A stretch of 64,000 nucleotides of DNA from Bacillus zhangzhouensis (GCF_000715205.1 NZ_JOTP01000005.1:163689-227688), one strand, 5' to 3'; positions 55,234 through 63,543 are shown, numbered from the stretch's first letter. Notes: generated by a model from the sequence alone, not told the origin. Program-made: numbers and translations.

Positions 55234-55499
55234 ATCTAAATAACTTTTTAAAAACTGACCGTGACAAGGCTGAAAGATTGATTAAATCAATTCACTTTCT
55301 TGTTGATGAGTTACTAAGCGATGCTATCACAGATCAAGATTTTACCGGATGTATAGAGATTGCAGGATCAATTGTTTCAAATTGCGAGGAACTTAAACGG
55401 ATGCATCGTCCAGAACAAGTTGTACAGCTGCATGATATTGCGACTCAATTCTTAAGTAAAGGTGTAGATGTCTCAATTGTGAGGGGGCCAATAAAATGA
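55230..55499 (+). CDS. Prophage hypothetical protein, 89 residues
   Basis: An acidic helical protein (MNLNNFLKTDRDKAERLIKS...) overlapping the previous gene by ATGA and the next by ATGA. No motif recognised. The tight packing supports expression in the early operon. Confidence 0.62.
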   Translation: MNLNNFLKTDRDKAERLIKSIHFLVDELLSDAITDQDFTGCIEIAGSIVSNCEELKRMHRPEQVVQLHDIATQFLSKGVDVSIVRGPIK

Positions 55500-55606
55500 A
55501 TCTTGAGCATCCGGTCATTACTGAAATAATTCGCAATGGATATCCAAAAGAGTATCAACAGTATGATCAAGAGCATGGCGATGACACTGAGGAAGAAGAT
55601 GAATAA
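55496..55606 (+). CDS. Small acidic prophage protein, 36 residues
   Basis: MNLEHPVITEIIRNGYPKEY followed by an extremely acidic tail (GDDTEEEDE). ATG overlaps the previous stop; GAGGGGG lies 13 nt upstream. DNA-mimic or protein-binding tails look like this, but no family is recognised. Confidence 0.55.
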   Translation: MNLEHPVITEIIRNGYPKEYQQYDQEHGDDTEEEDE

Positions 55607-55610
55607 AAAA

Positions 55611-55665
55611 AGCCCACACGGCAATGTGGACTAATAAAACAAAAGCAATTCCATTTTAAATGGAA
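55611..55665. other. Hairpin and 17-bp palindrome before the Gam-like gene
   Basis: AGCCCACA/TGTGGACT (55611-55632) forms a stem preceded by an A run, so it reads as a terminator on the minus strand. TTCCATTT-T-AAATGGAA (55649-55665) is a perfect dyad that may be a regulatory site. Confidence 0.45.
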
Positions 55666-55699
55666 GTATCAACAAAATCAAATAGAGGAAGGTGCACAT

Positions 55700-56248
55700 A
55701 TGAATTCTTTGCAGGACTTTGAACTTAATGAAATTAGTGAACAGCCAGGGAACCGTCCACAATTTGAGATTAATGATATGAACAGCTTGAATTGGGCTTT
55801 TCGTAAAATCGCTGCTCTCAAGTCACAAGAAAAAGAAATCAAAGCACTAGCAGCTACCGAAAAGCAACGCATTGAAGAATGGGAACGGCACGAACTGAAA
55901 CCGATTGAAGACAATCTATCATTTTTTGAAAATTTGGTGGGTGTCTATCACACAAAGCAGCTGGAGGAAGACCCGAAAGCAAAAACTCTTTCGACGCCTT
56001 ACGGGAAATCTAAAAGCCGTGCAATTAAAGAGCAGCCTAAAGCAGTCGATCAGGATCAACTTCTCGATCATGTGAAAAAAGCTGGCCTCAATGAACTAAT
56101 CAAGGAAGACATTAAATGGGGCGACTTCAAAAAATCTTTATCTATTAAAGAAATTGATGGTAAAAAAGTTGTCATTGATGAAAATGGACAAGCCGTCCCA
56201 GGTGTAGAGGTAGAACCTGCCTCAATCAACTTCAAAGTGGAGGTATAA
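55700..56248 (+). CDS. Host-nuclease inhibitor Gam-family protein
   Basis: A 182-residue protein with a long helical N-terminal half (WAFRKIAALKSQEKEIKALAATEKQRIEEWERHELKPIEDNL) typical of phage Gam/Ku-like end-binding proteins, which shield DNA ends from host exonucleases. RBS GAGGAAGG. Next to a RecA-like ATPase and an SSB-like gene, forming a recombination module. Confidence 0.72.
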   Translation: MNSLQDFELNEISEQPGNRPQFEINDMNSLNWAFRKIAALKSQEKEIKALAATEKQRIEEWERHELKPIEDNLSFFENLVGVYHTKQLEEDPKAKTLSTPYGKSKSRAIKEQPKAVDQDQLLDHVKKAGLNELIKEDIKWGDFKKSLSIKEIDGKKVVIDENGQAVPGVEVEPASINFKVEV

Positions 56249-56251
56249 GAG

Positions 56252-57190
56252 ATGTTTCAAGTAACAGATGCACAGCGTCAAAAGGAAAAAGCAATTGTTG
56301 GATTTATAGGTCCGAGTGGTTCCGGTAAAACAGCCGGAGCGCTGCTTGTAGCTTACGGAATGATGCGGGAAGCATATCCAAACGCAAGCGATGAGGAAAT
56401 TTGGTCTAAGATCGGTGTCGTTGATACCGAGCACCGCCGAGCGAAATTATACGCAAATTTACAATTTGATGAGATTCGTATAGGCAGCTTTAAGCATATT
56501 GATTTTACGCCGCCTTACACAACCGAACGTTATCAAATGGCTGTTGAGGCAATTAAGAACGCAGGGGCCGAGGTGGTTGTAATTGATTCGCTTTCCCACA
56601 ACTGGCAGGGGGAAGGCGGAATTGTTGAAACACATGGCAGCATGTCCGGCAACTCTTTTCAAAACTGGGGTAAACTTGCGCCGGAAACAACAAAGCTAAT
56701 CAAAACATTGACGCAAAATGATGTTCATATCTTGGCAACATTGAGAACAAAAACGGAATATGTTGTCGAAGCCGATAATAACGGGAAAATGGCACCTCGT
56801 AAGGTCGGGACTAAGCCAGTTCAAAAAGATGAATTGGAATATGAATTTATGCTTAATTTCACTATTAGTATTGATCATATGGCTGAAACGTCTAAGGACA
56901 ATACACGAATGTTTGAAGGCTCCTCAATAAAGTTAAATCCTGAAGTTGGCCGTAAACTTTATCAATGGTTAGAACTTGGCATTGATGTAAAAGCAGAGGA
57001 AGAAACAGAAAGAATCGGCTTAATCACCCACATTAAAACTTTGATTGAAGATAACGAAGAGGCGGCTCAAATGATTGAGGAATTTCAGATTAAAGCGAAT
57101 AAGAAACTTGATCAATGGAATGTCAAACTTGCTAACGCTGCAATTGATAGATTAAACGGCGTCTTGGGAGGTGATCAAGTTGAAAAATGA
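56252..57190 (+). CDS. RecA-like AAA ATPase (Sak4-type recombination protein)
   Basis: A 312-residue ATPase: Walker A GFIGPSGSGKTA (near residue 18), Walker B EVVVIDSLSHNW, and LATLRTKTEYV as sensor region. This is the phage nucleotide-binding group with Sak4 proteins that support single-strand annealing. A C-terminal helical extension of about 80 residues is present. Starts 3 nt after the Gam-like gene. Confidence 0.78.
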   Translation: MFQVTDAQRQKEKAIVGFIGPSGSGKTAGALLVAYGMMREAYPNASDEEIWSKIGVVDTEHRRAKLYANLQFDEIRIGSFKHIDFTPPYTTERYQMAVEAIKNAGAEVVVIDSLSHNWQGEGGIVETHGSMSGNSFQNWGKLAPETTKLIKTLTQNDVHILATLRTKTEYVVEADNNGKMAPRKVGTKPVQKDELEYEFMLNFTISIDHMAETSKDNTRMFEGSSIKLNPEVGRKLYQWLELGIDVKAEEETERIGLITHIKTLIEDNEEAAQMIEEFQIKANKKLDQWNVKLANAAIDRLNGVLGGDQVEK

Positions 57191-57377
57191 TACAAAGCTC
57201 GAGACGATTCGTGAGCACGCAAGTATATCAGATGTACCCTGGCTAATTTCAGAGATTGATAGATTAAACAGTGGCATAGACAGCGTGATTTATGATTTAC
57301 GAAATGAAGACACCAGCGATCCGTATGTATTGGACCAAGTAACTCAAAATCTTGTAACCGTTCTGAACGGTAAATAA
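57180..57377 (+). CDS. Small prophage protein, 65 residues
   Basis: MKNDTKLETIREHASISDVP... TTG start 8 nt after GGGAGG and overlapping the end of the ATPase gene by 11 bp. Soluble, helical; not recognised. Confidence 0.55.
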   Translation: MKNDTKLETIREHASISDVPWLISEIDRLNSGIDSVIYDLRNEDTSDPYVLDQVTQNLVTVLNGK

Positions 57378-57397
57378 AAAATTTGGAGGAATTAAAT

Positions 57398-57835
57398 ATG
57401 TTTACAGTAGACCACAGCAAAGGCGATTCATTTGAACCAATTAAACCAGGAGAATATGAAGCAACAGTAATGCATTTTGAAGAAAAAACAGCAGCGTCAG
57501 GCAATAAGCGACTTGTCGTAGATTATGAAATCCGTTCGGATGTTGAGCAGCCATGTCAGGGGCAGAAAATTCTATATGATAACTTCACGGTTACAGAAAA
57601 CGCTATGTGGAGATTCCACCAGGCATCAAAAGCCGCAGGTTTTCCTAACGGAATGAAATTTAAAGATCATATCGAATGGGCAAATGCTTTCTTAAATAAA
57701 CCAGTTCGTCTAGTTGTCGGAGAAAGAGAGCATAACGGGAAAAAATATCCTGAAGTAAAAGCGTTTAAGCCGTCCGAAGAATCGGCCCCGAATGCTGATC
57801 CAGTTAATATCAGTGACGACGATGTACCTTTTTGA
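57398..57835 (+). CDS. DUF669 protein with SSB-like acidic tip
   Basis: A 145-residue DUF669-type phage protein (KPGEYEATVMHFEEKTAASGNKRLVVDYEIR...). It ends NISDDDVPF, almost identical to the acidic tip of single-stranded DNA binding proteins (DDDIPF), which recruits replication partners. It probably acts as the phage SSB, next to RecA-like and primase genes. ATG after GGAGGAATTAAAT. The SSB role is inferred from the tip, context and family. Confidence 0.75.
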   Translation: MFTVDHSKGDSFEPIKPGEYEATVMHFEEKTAASGNKRLVVDYEIRSDVEQPCQGQKILYDNFTVTENAMWRFHQASKAAGFPNGMKFKDHIEWANAFLNKPVRLVVGEREHNGKKYPEVKAFKPSEESAPNADPVNISDDDVPF

Positions 57836-57852
57836 TCATAGAAAACACAATT

Positions 57853-57879
57853 GAGGGAGTGTTTAGCTCCCTCGTTTTT
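57853..57879 (+). terminator. Intrinsic terminator inside the phage early operon
   Basis: GAGGGAG pairs with CTCCCTC, then GTTTTT, between the DUF669 and primase genes. It would limit transcription of the replication gene unless antitermination occurs. Confidence 0.7.
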
Positions 57880-57895
57880 AAAGGGGAGTTATTAC

Positions 57896-60316
57896 ATGTA
57901 CGAATTTAAGAACATACCGCAAGAGCTCAAAAACGCCCCTCAATGGATATTATGGCGTTCCGAAGAACGTGACGGTAAGAAAACTAAAGTGCCGTATCAG
58001 ATTGATGGCAGCATGGCACAATCAAGTAATAAAAGAACCTGGTCAACATTTCCGACCATTTTAAAATTTTATAATAACCGAGACTACGACGGAATAGGCT
58101 TCATGTTTTCCAAAGATGATCCGTTCATTGGCATAGATATTGACCATTGTGTCGAGGATGGGATTTTGTCACCATTCGCACAAGAAATTGTTGATAGTGT
58201 AGGCAGCTATACCGAATTTTCTCCAAGTGGAGAAGGTGTCCACATTATTGCCAAAGGTAAGATACCGTTACGGGGCCAGGGCACAGGTAGAAAGAATCCC
58301 GAACTAGGATTAGAAGTATATCGACACGGTCGCTATTTTACCTTTACAGGAAACAGTCTAGGAATTGGAGCCATTGAAGAACGAACGGACAGGCTCAAGG
58401 AGCTCTTTAATAAATATTTGAAGGACAAAAAAGAAGAAACAAAAGCATCAAGCCCGCCTGCTGCTTCATCCCGTGATATGAACAATCTTTCTAATAAAGA
58501 GATATGGGAAAGGATGTTCAACAGCAAGAACGGGAAGAGCATTCAAGATTTGTTTAATGGTCATTTGATAAACGAGGATCATTCTGCCACAGATATGGCC
58601 CTGTGTAATCATTTGGCATTTTGGACCGATAAAGACACTTCAAAAATGGATTCGATGTTCCGTGAAACGGGATTGTATCGGGAAAAGTGGGATCGGCAAC
58701 ATTCATCCGATGGTGCTACATATGGAGAAATGACCATTGCAGCTGCCGTTTATTCTACTCATAAAACAATATCCGATTTGATGGAAGAACAGCAGGATCA
58801 GCCGTACGAGGTATATATTTCTCATCCTGATAAGTCTCAAGTTGAGGATACCGAAGAAATTATTGATAAGCCGCCTGTGTTTCATTTAACCGAACTGGGT
58901 AACGCTGAACGTATCGCCTATTATCACGGAAAGAATATCCGATATTGCAACGAGCTTGAATGGTTGATTTGGGACGGAAAGCGATGGGAAGAAGATAGCA
59001 AACGTAAAATTGAAGCCATTACTGCTAAGACGTTGCGGGCACTGTATGGTGAGGCTGAGGCCGCAGAAGATAAAATTCGAAAAAAGCAACTTTATGATTG
59101 GGCAAAGAAATGCGAAAGGCGTTCAATTCGAATAAATAGCATACTGGATGTGCGACCGATGGTATCCGTTAAGAAAAAAGATTTTGATAGCTTTAAGTTT
59201 CTTTTCAATTGCAATAATGGGGTCATTAACCTTAAAACAGGAGAGTTGAAACCACATGATAGAAACTTGCTGCTAACAAAAATGTCACCCATCCCTTATG
59301 AAAAAGATGCAGATTGTCCAAACTGGATCAAATTTCTTGAGAGTATCTTTCTTACAACAGCCGGAGATCCCGATCATGAATTAATAGAATATCTACAGAA
59401 GGCAATTGGTTATTCACTAACAGGTGTTACAAAGGAACAAATTATGTTCTTCCTTTTCGGTAATGGTAGGAATGGTAAATCAACTTTTATTAATGTAATT
59501 CAGGATATTCTTGGAGATTACGCCCGTCAGACGAACAGTGATACTTTCTTGAAGAAGAAAAATGAATCGGGAATCAACAATGATGTTGCTCGTCTGGATG
59601 GTGCGCGATTTGTTTCGGCTGTCGAGAGTGAAGAGGGCCAGCAGCTGTCAGAGGCACTTGTAAAGCAAATAACTGGTGGAGAGAAGATGTCTGCTCGTTT
59701 TCTCCGCCAAGAATACTTTGAATTTACACCGGAATTTAAAGTGTTTTTTACGACAAACCATAAGCCAATTATCAAAGGCGGCGACAATGGGATTTGGCGC
59801 AGAATTAAACTGGTTCCTTTTACAGTAACTATACCGGAAGAGAAAATTGATGCTGATCTTCCTGAAAAATTAAAAAGAGAAATGCCGGGAATACTCCGAT
59901 GGATTGTTGACGGATGCTTGAAGTGGCAGAAGGAAGGATTGAAAGATCCAAAAGCGATTAGAAATGCTACACAAGGTTATCGTGAAGACATGGATATTTT
60001 AGGACCTTTCTTAAATGAAAACTGTACTATACATGAGGATGCCAGTATAGAAGCTAAAATCCTTTACGAAAACTATAAAAAATGGTGTTTTCAGAATGAT
60101 GAAATTGACTTGAAGAATCGTTCCTTTTATCGCCAGTTAGAAGTAAGGGGCTTTAAAAAAGAAAATGGAACAAAAAATAAAGTTTATTTTAAAGGCCTTA
60201 CTTTAAATCAGTACGCTGGACATAATTTACTTTCAGGGGTTAATGAAGAAGCTAAAGGGGTTAATAAAGTTAATCAGCCAAAAGAAGATAAACCAGCTAT
60301 TAGAAAAAAGCTATGA
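57896..60316 (+). CDS. Phage primase-helicase (prim-pol N-terminus, D5/P4-like SF3 helicase)
   Basis: An 806-residue replication protein. The N-terminal part (about 1-175) has prim-pol features: FIGIDIDHCVEDG (metal acids) and GEGVHIIAKGK. The C-terminal part is a D5_N/SF3 helicase with Walker A FGNGRNGKSTF (about 520-530), Walker B ARFVSAVESEE and FFTTNHKP. It unwinds and primes the phage origin. ATG 57896 after AAGGGGAG. Its last 30 codons contain the first GGGGTTAAT iterons of the presumed origin. Confidence 0.87.
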   Translation: MYEFKNIPQELKNAPQWILWRSEERDGKKTKVPYQIDGSMAQSSNKRTWSTFPTILKFYNNRDYDGIGFMFSKDDPFIGIDIDHCVEDGILSPFAQEIVDSVGSYTEFSPSGEGVHIIAKGKIPLRGQGTGRKNPELGLEVYRHGRYFTFTGNSLGIGAIEERTDRLKELFNKYLKDKKEETKASSPPAASSRDMNNLSNKEIWERMFNSKNGKSIQDLFNGHLINEDHSATDMALCNHLAFWTDKDTSKMDSMFRETGLYREKWDRQHSSDGATYGEMTIAAAVYSTHKTISDLMEEQQDQPYEVYISHPDKSQVEDTEEIIDKPPVFHLTELGNAERIAYYHGKNIRYCNELEWLIWDGKRWEEDSKRKIEAITAKTLRALYGEAEAAEDKIRKKQLYDWAKKCERRSIRINSILDVRPMVSVKKKDFDSFKFLFNCNNGVINLKTGELKPHDRNLLLTKMSPIPYEKDADCPNWIKFLESIFLTTAGDPDHELIEYLQKAIGYSLTGVTKEQIMFFLFGNGRNGKSTFINVIQDILGDYARQTNSDTFLKKKNESGINNDVARLDGARFVSAVESEEGQQLSEALVKQITGGEKMSARFLRQEYFEFTPEFKVFFTTNHKPIIKGGDNGIWRRIKLVPFTVTIPEEKIDADLPEKLKREMPGILRWIVDGCLKWQKEGLKDPKAIRNATQGYREDMDILGPFLNENCTIHEDASIEAKILYENYKKWCFQNDEIDLKNRSFYRQLEVRGFKKENGTKNKVYFKGLTLNQYAGHNLLSGVNEEAKGVNKVNQPKEDKPAIRKKL

Positions 60317-60568
60317 AACCTTATGTATCAAAGGATTATCAAAGATTTATAATTAAGGGTTTTAGGGTTATGGGTTAATGAGTTAATTAAATATATATGT
60401 TCCTTTCTTATGAAAATAAATAAATAAAAAATAATATATATATATATAAGGAGTTTAATAGATTTCGCTGTTAATTCGTTAACTTATTAACCGTTTCTTT
60501 TATAAAGCCTTATATATCAACGTTTTTAGGGGTTAATGAATGATTTGGGTTAATAAAAACATTAACCC
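60236..60568. repeat. GGGTTAAT iterons and AT-rich stretch: candidate phage replication origin
   Basis: GGGGTTAAT or GGGTTAAT occurs at 60236, 60257, 60372, 60529 and 60547, with GTTAAT at 60269, 60382 and 60470 and inverted ATTAACC(C) at 60486 and 60561. A 40-bp A/T-only stretch with a (TA)n run lies at about 60410-60448. The array starts inside the primase gene and fills the 265-bp gap behind it, where phages often keep their origin. The last pair (60547-60568) also forms a stem before TTTTT and could terminate transcription. Confidence 0.65.
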
Positions 60569-60590
60569 TTTTTAAAAAGAGGTGGGAAAA

Positions 60591-61028
60591 ATGCACCCAA
60601 AACAAATTTGTGCAGACTTAGAAATGTTGGGCGCTCGTTTGGTTCTCGATGGTAACGATCTTTATATTGAGAATCCCGAAAACGTCTATCAAGAACTTGT
60701 GGAATTTGTCCAGTCTTACAAGAAACGAATTATTCGTTATTTGAAAGGCGAATACTCGGATCATGAACATAATGTGAAACAAACAATAGATAAAATCATT
60801 AATTATTACATGGGCATTGCTCAAGACTTAAATACAAAAATAGATGACTGGTTTAATCATGATTGGGAGGCAGCGATAAAAGTCTCGAGATTGCTCGTTT
60901 TATTTTGGGAGAACGGATGGAGAGACCTTGACACTTCCGTTTCAAATTTTGAAAGTGAGGAAACAGACAAACTCTCATTAGAAATTTATGAGAGGGCCAT
61001 GTCTTATTTTAAGGGGAATAAATCATGA
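60591..61028 (+). CDS. Prophage protein with TubC-like docking domain
   Basis: A 145-residue protein whose first 55 residues (ICADLEMLGARLVLDGNDLYIENP...FVQSYKKRIIRYLKGEY) match the layout of TubC_N docking domains, otherwise known from polyketide and nonribosomal synthetases but also seen in phage proteins. The C-terminal part is unrecognised. ATG after AAGAGGTGGG. A 150-bp internal piece (60720-60869) is repeated exactly at 63249-63398. Overlaps the next gene by ATGA. Confidence 0.6.
   Translation: MHPKQICADLEMLGARLVLDGNDLYIENPENVYQELVEFVQSYKKRIIRYLKGEYSDHEHNVKQTIDKIINYYMGIAQDLNTKIDDWFNHDWEAAIKVSRLLVLFWENGWRDLDTSVSNFESEETDKLSLEIYERAMSYFKGNKS
60720..60869 (+). repeat. 150-bp direct repeat, copy 1 (inside the TubC-like gene)
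   Basis: Base-for-base identical to 63249-63398, 2.5 kb downstream. This copy is in frame within an intact gene and is the likely source. Confidence 0.95.
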
Positions 61029-61564
61029 CTATTATTCATTACAACTATTCAGACACGGAGTTAAAAGAAATTTTAGGCAGCATGGTCATTATTGTGGATA
61101 CGAGAGAACAGAAGAATCAACATGTTCTTGACTATCTTCGCAAAAAGAATGTATCAATCAAATTCAAAGGGATGAAGACGGGCGACTATTCCGCAATGAT
61201 TCCCAAGAATGAGGCTTACGGGATCAATAGAGATATGTATTTAAACGCAGCTATCGAAAGGAAAAACGGAGTTGATGAGCTTGTTCAATCCATTAAGGAC
61301 CGTTCCAGGTTTGAAAATGAATTGATTCGTGCATCAAAAAACCCTTTCACTCTTCTTGTGGAAGACCTGGAAGGATATCAAAAGATACTCAACGGAAAAT
61401 ATCGTTCAAAATATGAACCTAAATCGCTGCTTGGTAGCTTGAAAACATTTGAGGTTCGTTACAATTTCTCAACGGTTTTTATTAATCCAAGTGCGACCGG
61501 AAACTATATCTATCATCATTTTCATTACATGGCCCGAGAATTACTAAAGGGGGGCTTGATGTGA
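61025..61564 (+). CDS. ERCC4-type nuclease
   Basis: A 179-residue protein with the ERCC4/XPF nuclease core: MVIIVDTREQKN (motif with Asp), KTGDYSAMI and the catalytic IERKNGVDELVQSIKDRSRFENEL. Probably cleaves branched phage DNA. No HhH is present. Overlaps both neighbours by 4 bp, so it is within the replication operon. Confidence 0.82.
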   Translation: MTIIHYNYSDTELKEILGSMVIIVDTREQKNQHVLDYLRKKNVSIKFKGMKTGDYSAMIPKNEAYGINRDMYLNAAIERKNGVDELVQSIKDRSRFENELIRASKNPFTLLVEDLEGYQKILNGKYRSKYEPKSLLGSLKTFEVRYNFSTVFINPSATGNYIYHHFHYMARELLKGGLM

Positions 61565-61731
61565 ATGAATTAATGAAGGCCCTTTATATTGAGCGAAAAA
61601 AGGATGAAATCAAAGCGCAGCTACTTAAAATGGGATATTTTAAAACGCCTGATGGTCGGCAGTTGTACGAGCTTTCACTGGATGAATTAGACGGAATATT
61701 CAAAAAACAATTGATTGAAAGGGGAAAATAA
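61561..61731 (+). CDS. FbpA-like small protein (Fur-regulated basic protein family)
   Basis: 56 residues ending DGRQLYELSLDELDGIFKKQLIERGK, the core of the FbpA family. In Bacillus FbpA proteins act with the iron-sparing sRNA FsrA; phage copies have no known role. GTG start after AAAGGGGGG, overlapping the ERCC4 gene. No Fur box is seen here, so it is not itself iron-controlled as far as visible. Confidence 0.65.
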   Translation: MNELMKALYIERKKDEIKAQLLKMGYFKTPDGRQLYELSLDELDGIFKKQLIERGK

Positions 61732-61733
61732 AT

Positions 61734-62249
61734 ATGGCTTTTGTAGGTTTTGAAGAATCACATGAGGTGCGACAGCTGGCTAAAAGTTTAATTGATGAAC
61801 ACCACCCACATTTAAAAGATGCGATTGAGCACATTGGGTTTTATATTCGAGAAGGCAGCAGCAAATGGGCGGGGAAAGCGAAAAAATGTACGGCCTTTGA
61901 ACGTCATATGACCGATTACATGCTTTTTGTATTCGTAAATAAGGAATCCTGGAAGGCAATGAACAAGAAACAGCGTGCCGCCCTGGTCGATCATGAACTT
62001 TGTCATTTTACTCGTGTAAAGTGGGAGGAACCTGACCCGAAAGATGCAAGGAATTGGATCACTGTGTACGGGCCCGCTGATGATCCTGACAGTTGGGGCA
62101 TTCGAGAGCATGATGTGGAGGAATTTTCCGAAATCATTGAACGTCATGGTCTTTGGGATACGGGTATTGAATCATTCGCCGCAGTTGTGCGGGAGGCTGA
62201 TCACCAATTGAATATTGATGATGTTAACCGTATAACAAGGGTGAAGTAA
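61734..62249 (+). CDS. Putative phage metallopeptidase
   Basis: A 171-residue protein with a zinc-peptidase-like HExxH (DHELCHFTRVKW, about residues 86-97) and a distal acidic segment HDVEEFSEIIERHG. It matches the phage putative metallopeptidase group. Target unknown; host factor cleavage or virion use are possible. ATG 2 nt after the FbpA-like stop, RBS AAAGGGG. Confidence 0.72.
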   Translation: MAFVGFEESHEVRQLAKSLIDEHHPHLKDAIEHIGFYIREGSSKWAGKAKKCTAFERHMTDYMLFVFVNKESWKAMNKKQRAALVDHELCHFTRVKWEEPDPKDARNWITVYGPADDPDSWGIREHDVEEFSEIIERHGLWDTGIESFAAVVREADHQLNIDDVNRITRVK

Positions 62250-62324
62250 ATGAGGAATCGGCTGCTTATCTTTTATATCGTGTTCGGGTTGTTTTCAGCT
62301 TTATCAATAATAAATGTGAAATAA
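62250..62324 (+). CDS. Tiny membrane protein, 24 residues
   Basis: MRNRLLIFYIVFGLFSALSI... would be a single transmembrane helix with a basic N-terminus. The ATG follows the previous stop directly; GGGTG is a weak RBS. Function unknown; short hydrophobic phage proteins of this kind are often missed. Confidence 0.4.
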   Translation: MRNRLLIFYIVFGLFSALSIINVK

Positions 62325-62362
62325 GAGACTTATATAAGCCCTAAAGGCATAGGAGGAGCACC

Positions 62363-63202
62363 ATGATTAAACGTCAATATAACGACGGAAAAGACCACGT
62401 ACATGTTTTGTCATACGGAGGTGGCACACAATCAACGGCATTACTCTTGATGGCTCTAAAGGGTGAGATTAATGGAGTAATACCGGACTATATCATCTTT
62501 TCGGATACTGGATGGGAGCCGAAGCACGTTTACAACTGGATCGAGAAAATAAACAAACACATCAAAGCCAATTACGGACGTGAAATCATCTTTTGTGATA
62601 ACGGAAATATTCGTGATGACATTGTAGAAGGTTCCGAAACAGGAAATAGATTCGCAAGCATTCCTTTTTTCACAAAAGATAAGAATGGAGAAATCGGCAT
62701 CGCCCGCCGCCAGTGTACAAATGAATACAAGATATTACCTGTTAATCGAAAAATCCGTTCTTTGCTCGGATACAAGCCGAGGCAACGTATCAAAGAGGTT
62801 GTTCACCTATGGAAAGGCATTAGCACCGATGAAATACAACGAGTTAAGCCGAGTCGGGAAAGCTGGCAAGTAGCAGAGCATCCTTTGGTTGATATAGCTT
62901 TCGTTGATCGCTCAAGATGCATCACATATGTTGAGCGTGAAGGACTCGGAACACCTGCAAAATCTAGTTGTATCGGATGCCCGTTTCATGACTTTAACGC
63001 ATGGAGAGAAATGAAACTCAAAGATCAAGAGTCGTGGCAAGACGCGGTGGAAATTGACCGTCTTATAAGGAAACTACCACGATTTAAAAATAATGCTTTT
63101 TTGCATAAGTCGGGTAGACCATTGGAAGAGGTTGATTTCAATGAGGATCAGCTTGATATAGACCATTTTTTGAACGAATGCGAAGGAATGTGCGGAATAT
63201 AA
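62363..63202 (+). CDS. PAPS-reductase-family (PP-loop) phage enzyme
   Basis: A 279-residue PP-loop ATP pyrophosphatase fold with VLSYGGGTQSTALLLMAL (PP-loop near residue 15), IIFSDTGWEPKHVYNWI and two cysteine groups: RRQCTNEYKILP and SSCIGCPFHDFNAW, the latter a possible Fe-S ligand set. Related proteins include PAPS reductase, DndC (DNA phosphorothioation) and phage base-modification enzymes. The role in this phage is unknown. ATG after AGGAGGAGC. Confidence 0.77.
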   Translation: MIKRQYNDGKDHVHVLSYGGGTQSTALLLMALKGEINGVIPDYIIFSDTGWEPKHVYNWIEKINKHIKANYGREIIFCDNGNIRDDIVEGSETGNRFASIPFFTKDKNGEIGIARRQCTNEYKILPVNRKIRSLLGYKPRQRIKEVVHLWKGISTDEIQRVKPSRESWQVAEHPLVDIAFVDRSRCITYVEREGLGTPAKSSCIGCPFHDFNAWREMKLKDQESWQDAVEIDRLIRKLPRFKNNAFLHKSGRPLEEVDFNEDQLDIDHFLNECEGMCGI

Positions 63203-63226
63203 AGCAATCGATAGGATAAGGAGGCA

Positions 63227-63543
63227 ATGAAAGACTTGAGATTACAAGAAGAAACGAATTATTCGTTATTTGAAAGGCGAATACTCGGATCATGAACATA
63301 ATGTGAAACAAACAATAGATAAAATCATTAATTATTACATGGGCATTGCTCAAGACTTAAATACAAAAATAGATGACTGGTTTAATCATGATTGGGAGAA
63401 CAAGAAAAGGACCTATTGTTCTCGTTATATCTGATGGTAAAGCGAGATTTACACCGCTGCCGTCTCACGGGGAAACAAAGATCGTTACACATGACAACAA
63501 GGTAACTCGTGTTAATTTCAACGAAGGCGAGTTATTCGAGTAA
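63227..63543 (+). pseudogene. XtrA-like gene interrupted by a 150-bp duplicated insert
   Basis: A good RBS (AAGGAGG) and ATG at 63227 start MKDLRLQE, then the 150-bp repeat from the TubC-like gene begins and the frame ends at 63295. After the repeat, an open frame resumes (from an ATG at 63388 inside the repeat, without RBS): GPIVLVISDGKARFTPLPSHGETKIVTHDNKV..., which looks like XtrA-family phage proteins. The gene thus has its head and tail but lost its middle. Confidence 0.62.
63249..63398 (+). repeat. 150-bp direct repeat, copy 2 (inside the XtrA-like gene)
   Basis: Identical to 60720-60869. Flanks differ on both sides, so it is a displaced duplicate; no terminal inverted repeats or target duplication are seen. 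Confidence 0.95.

Noticed and set aside
60410..60448. TA-rich run as a possible CRISPR or microsatellite locus.
   Set aside because: No repeat-spacer structure exists; it fits the AT-rich part of a replication origin. No CRISPR array was seen anywhere in the window.
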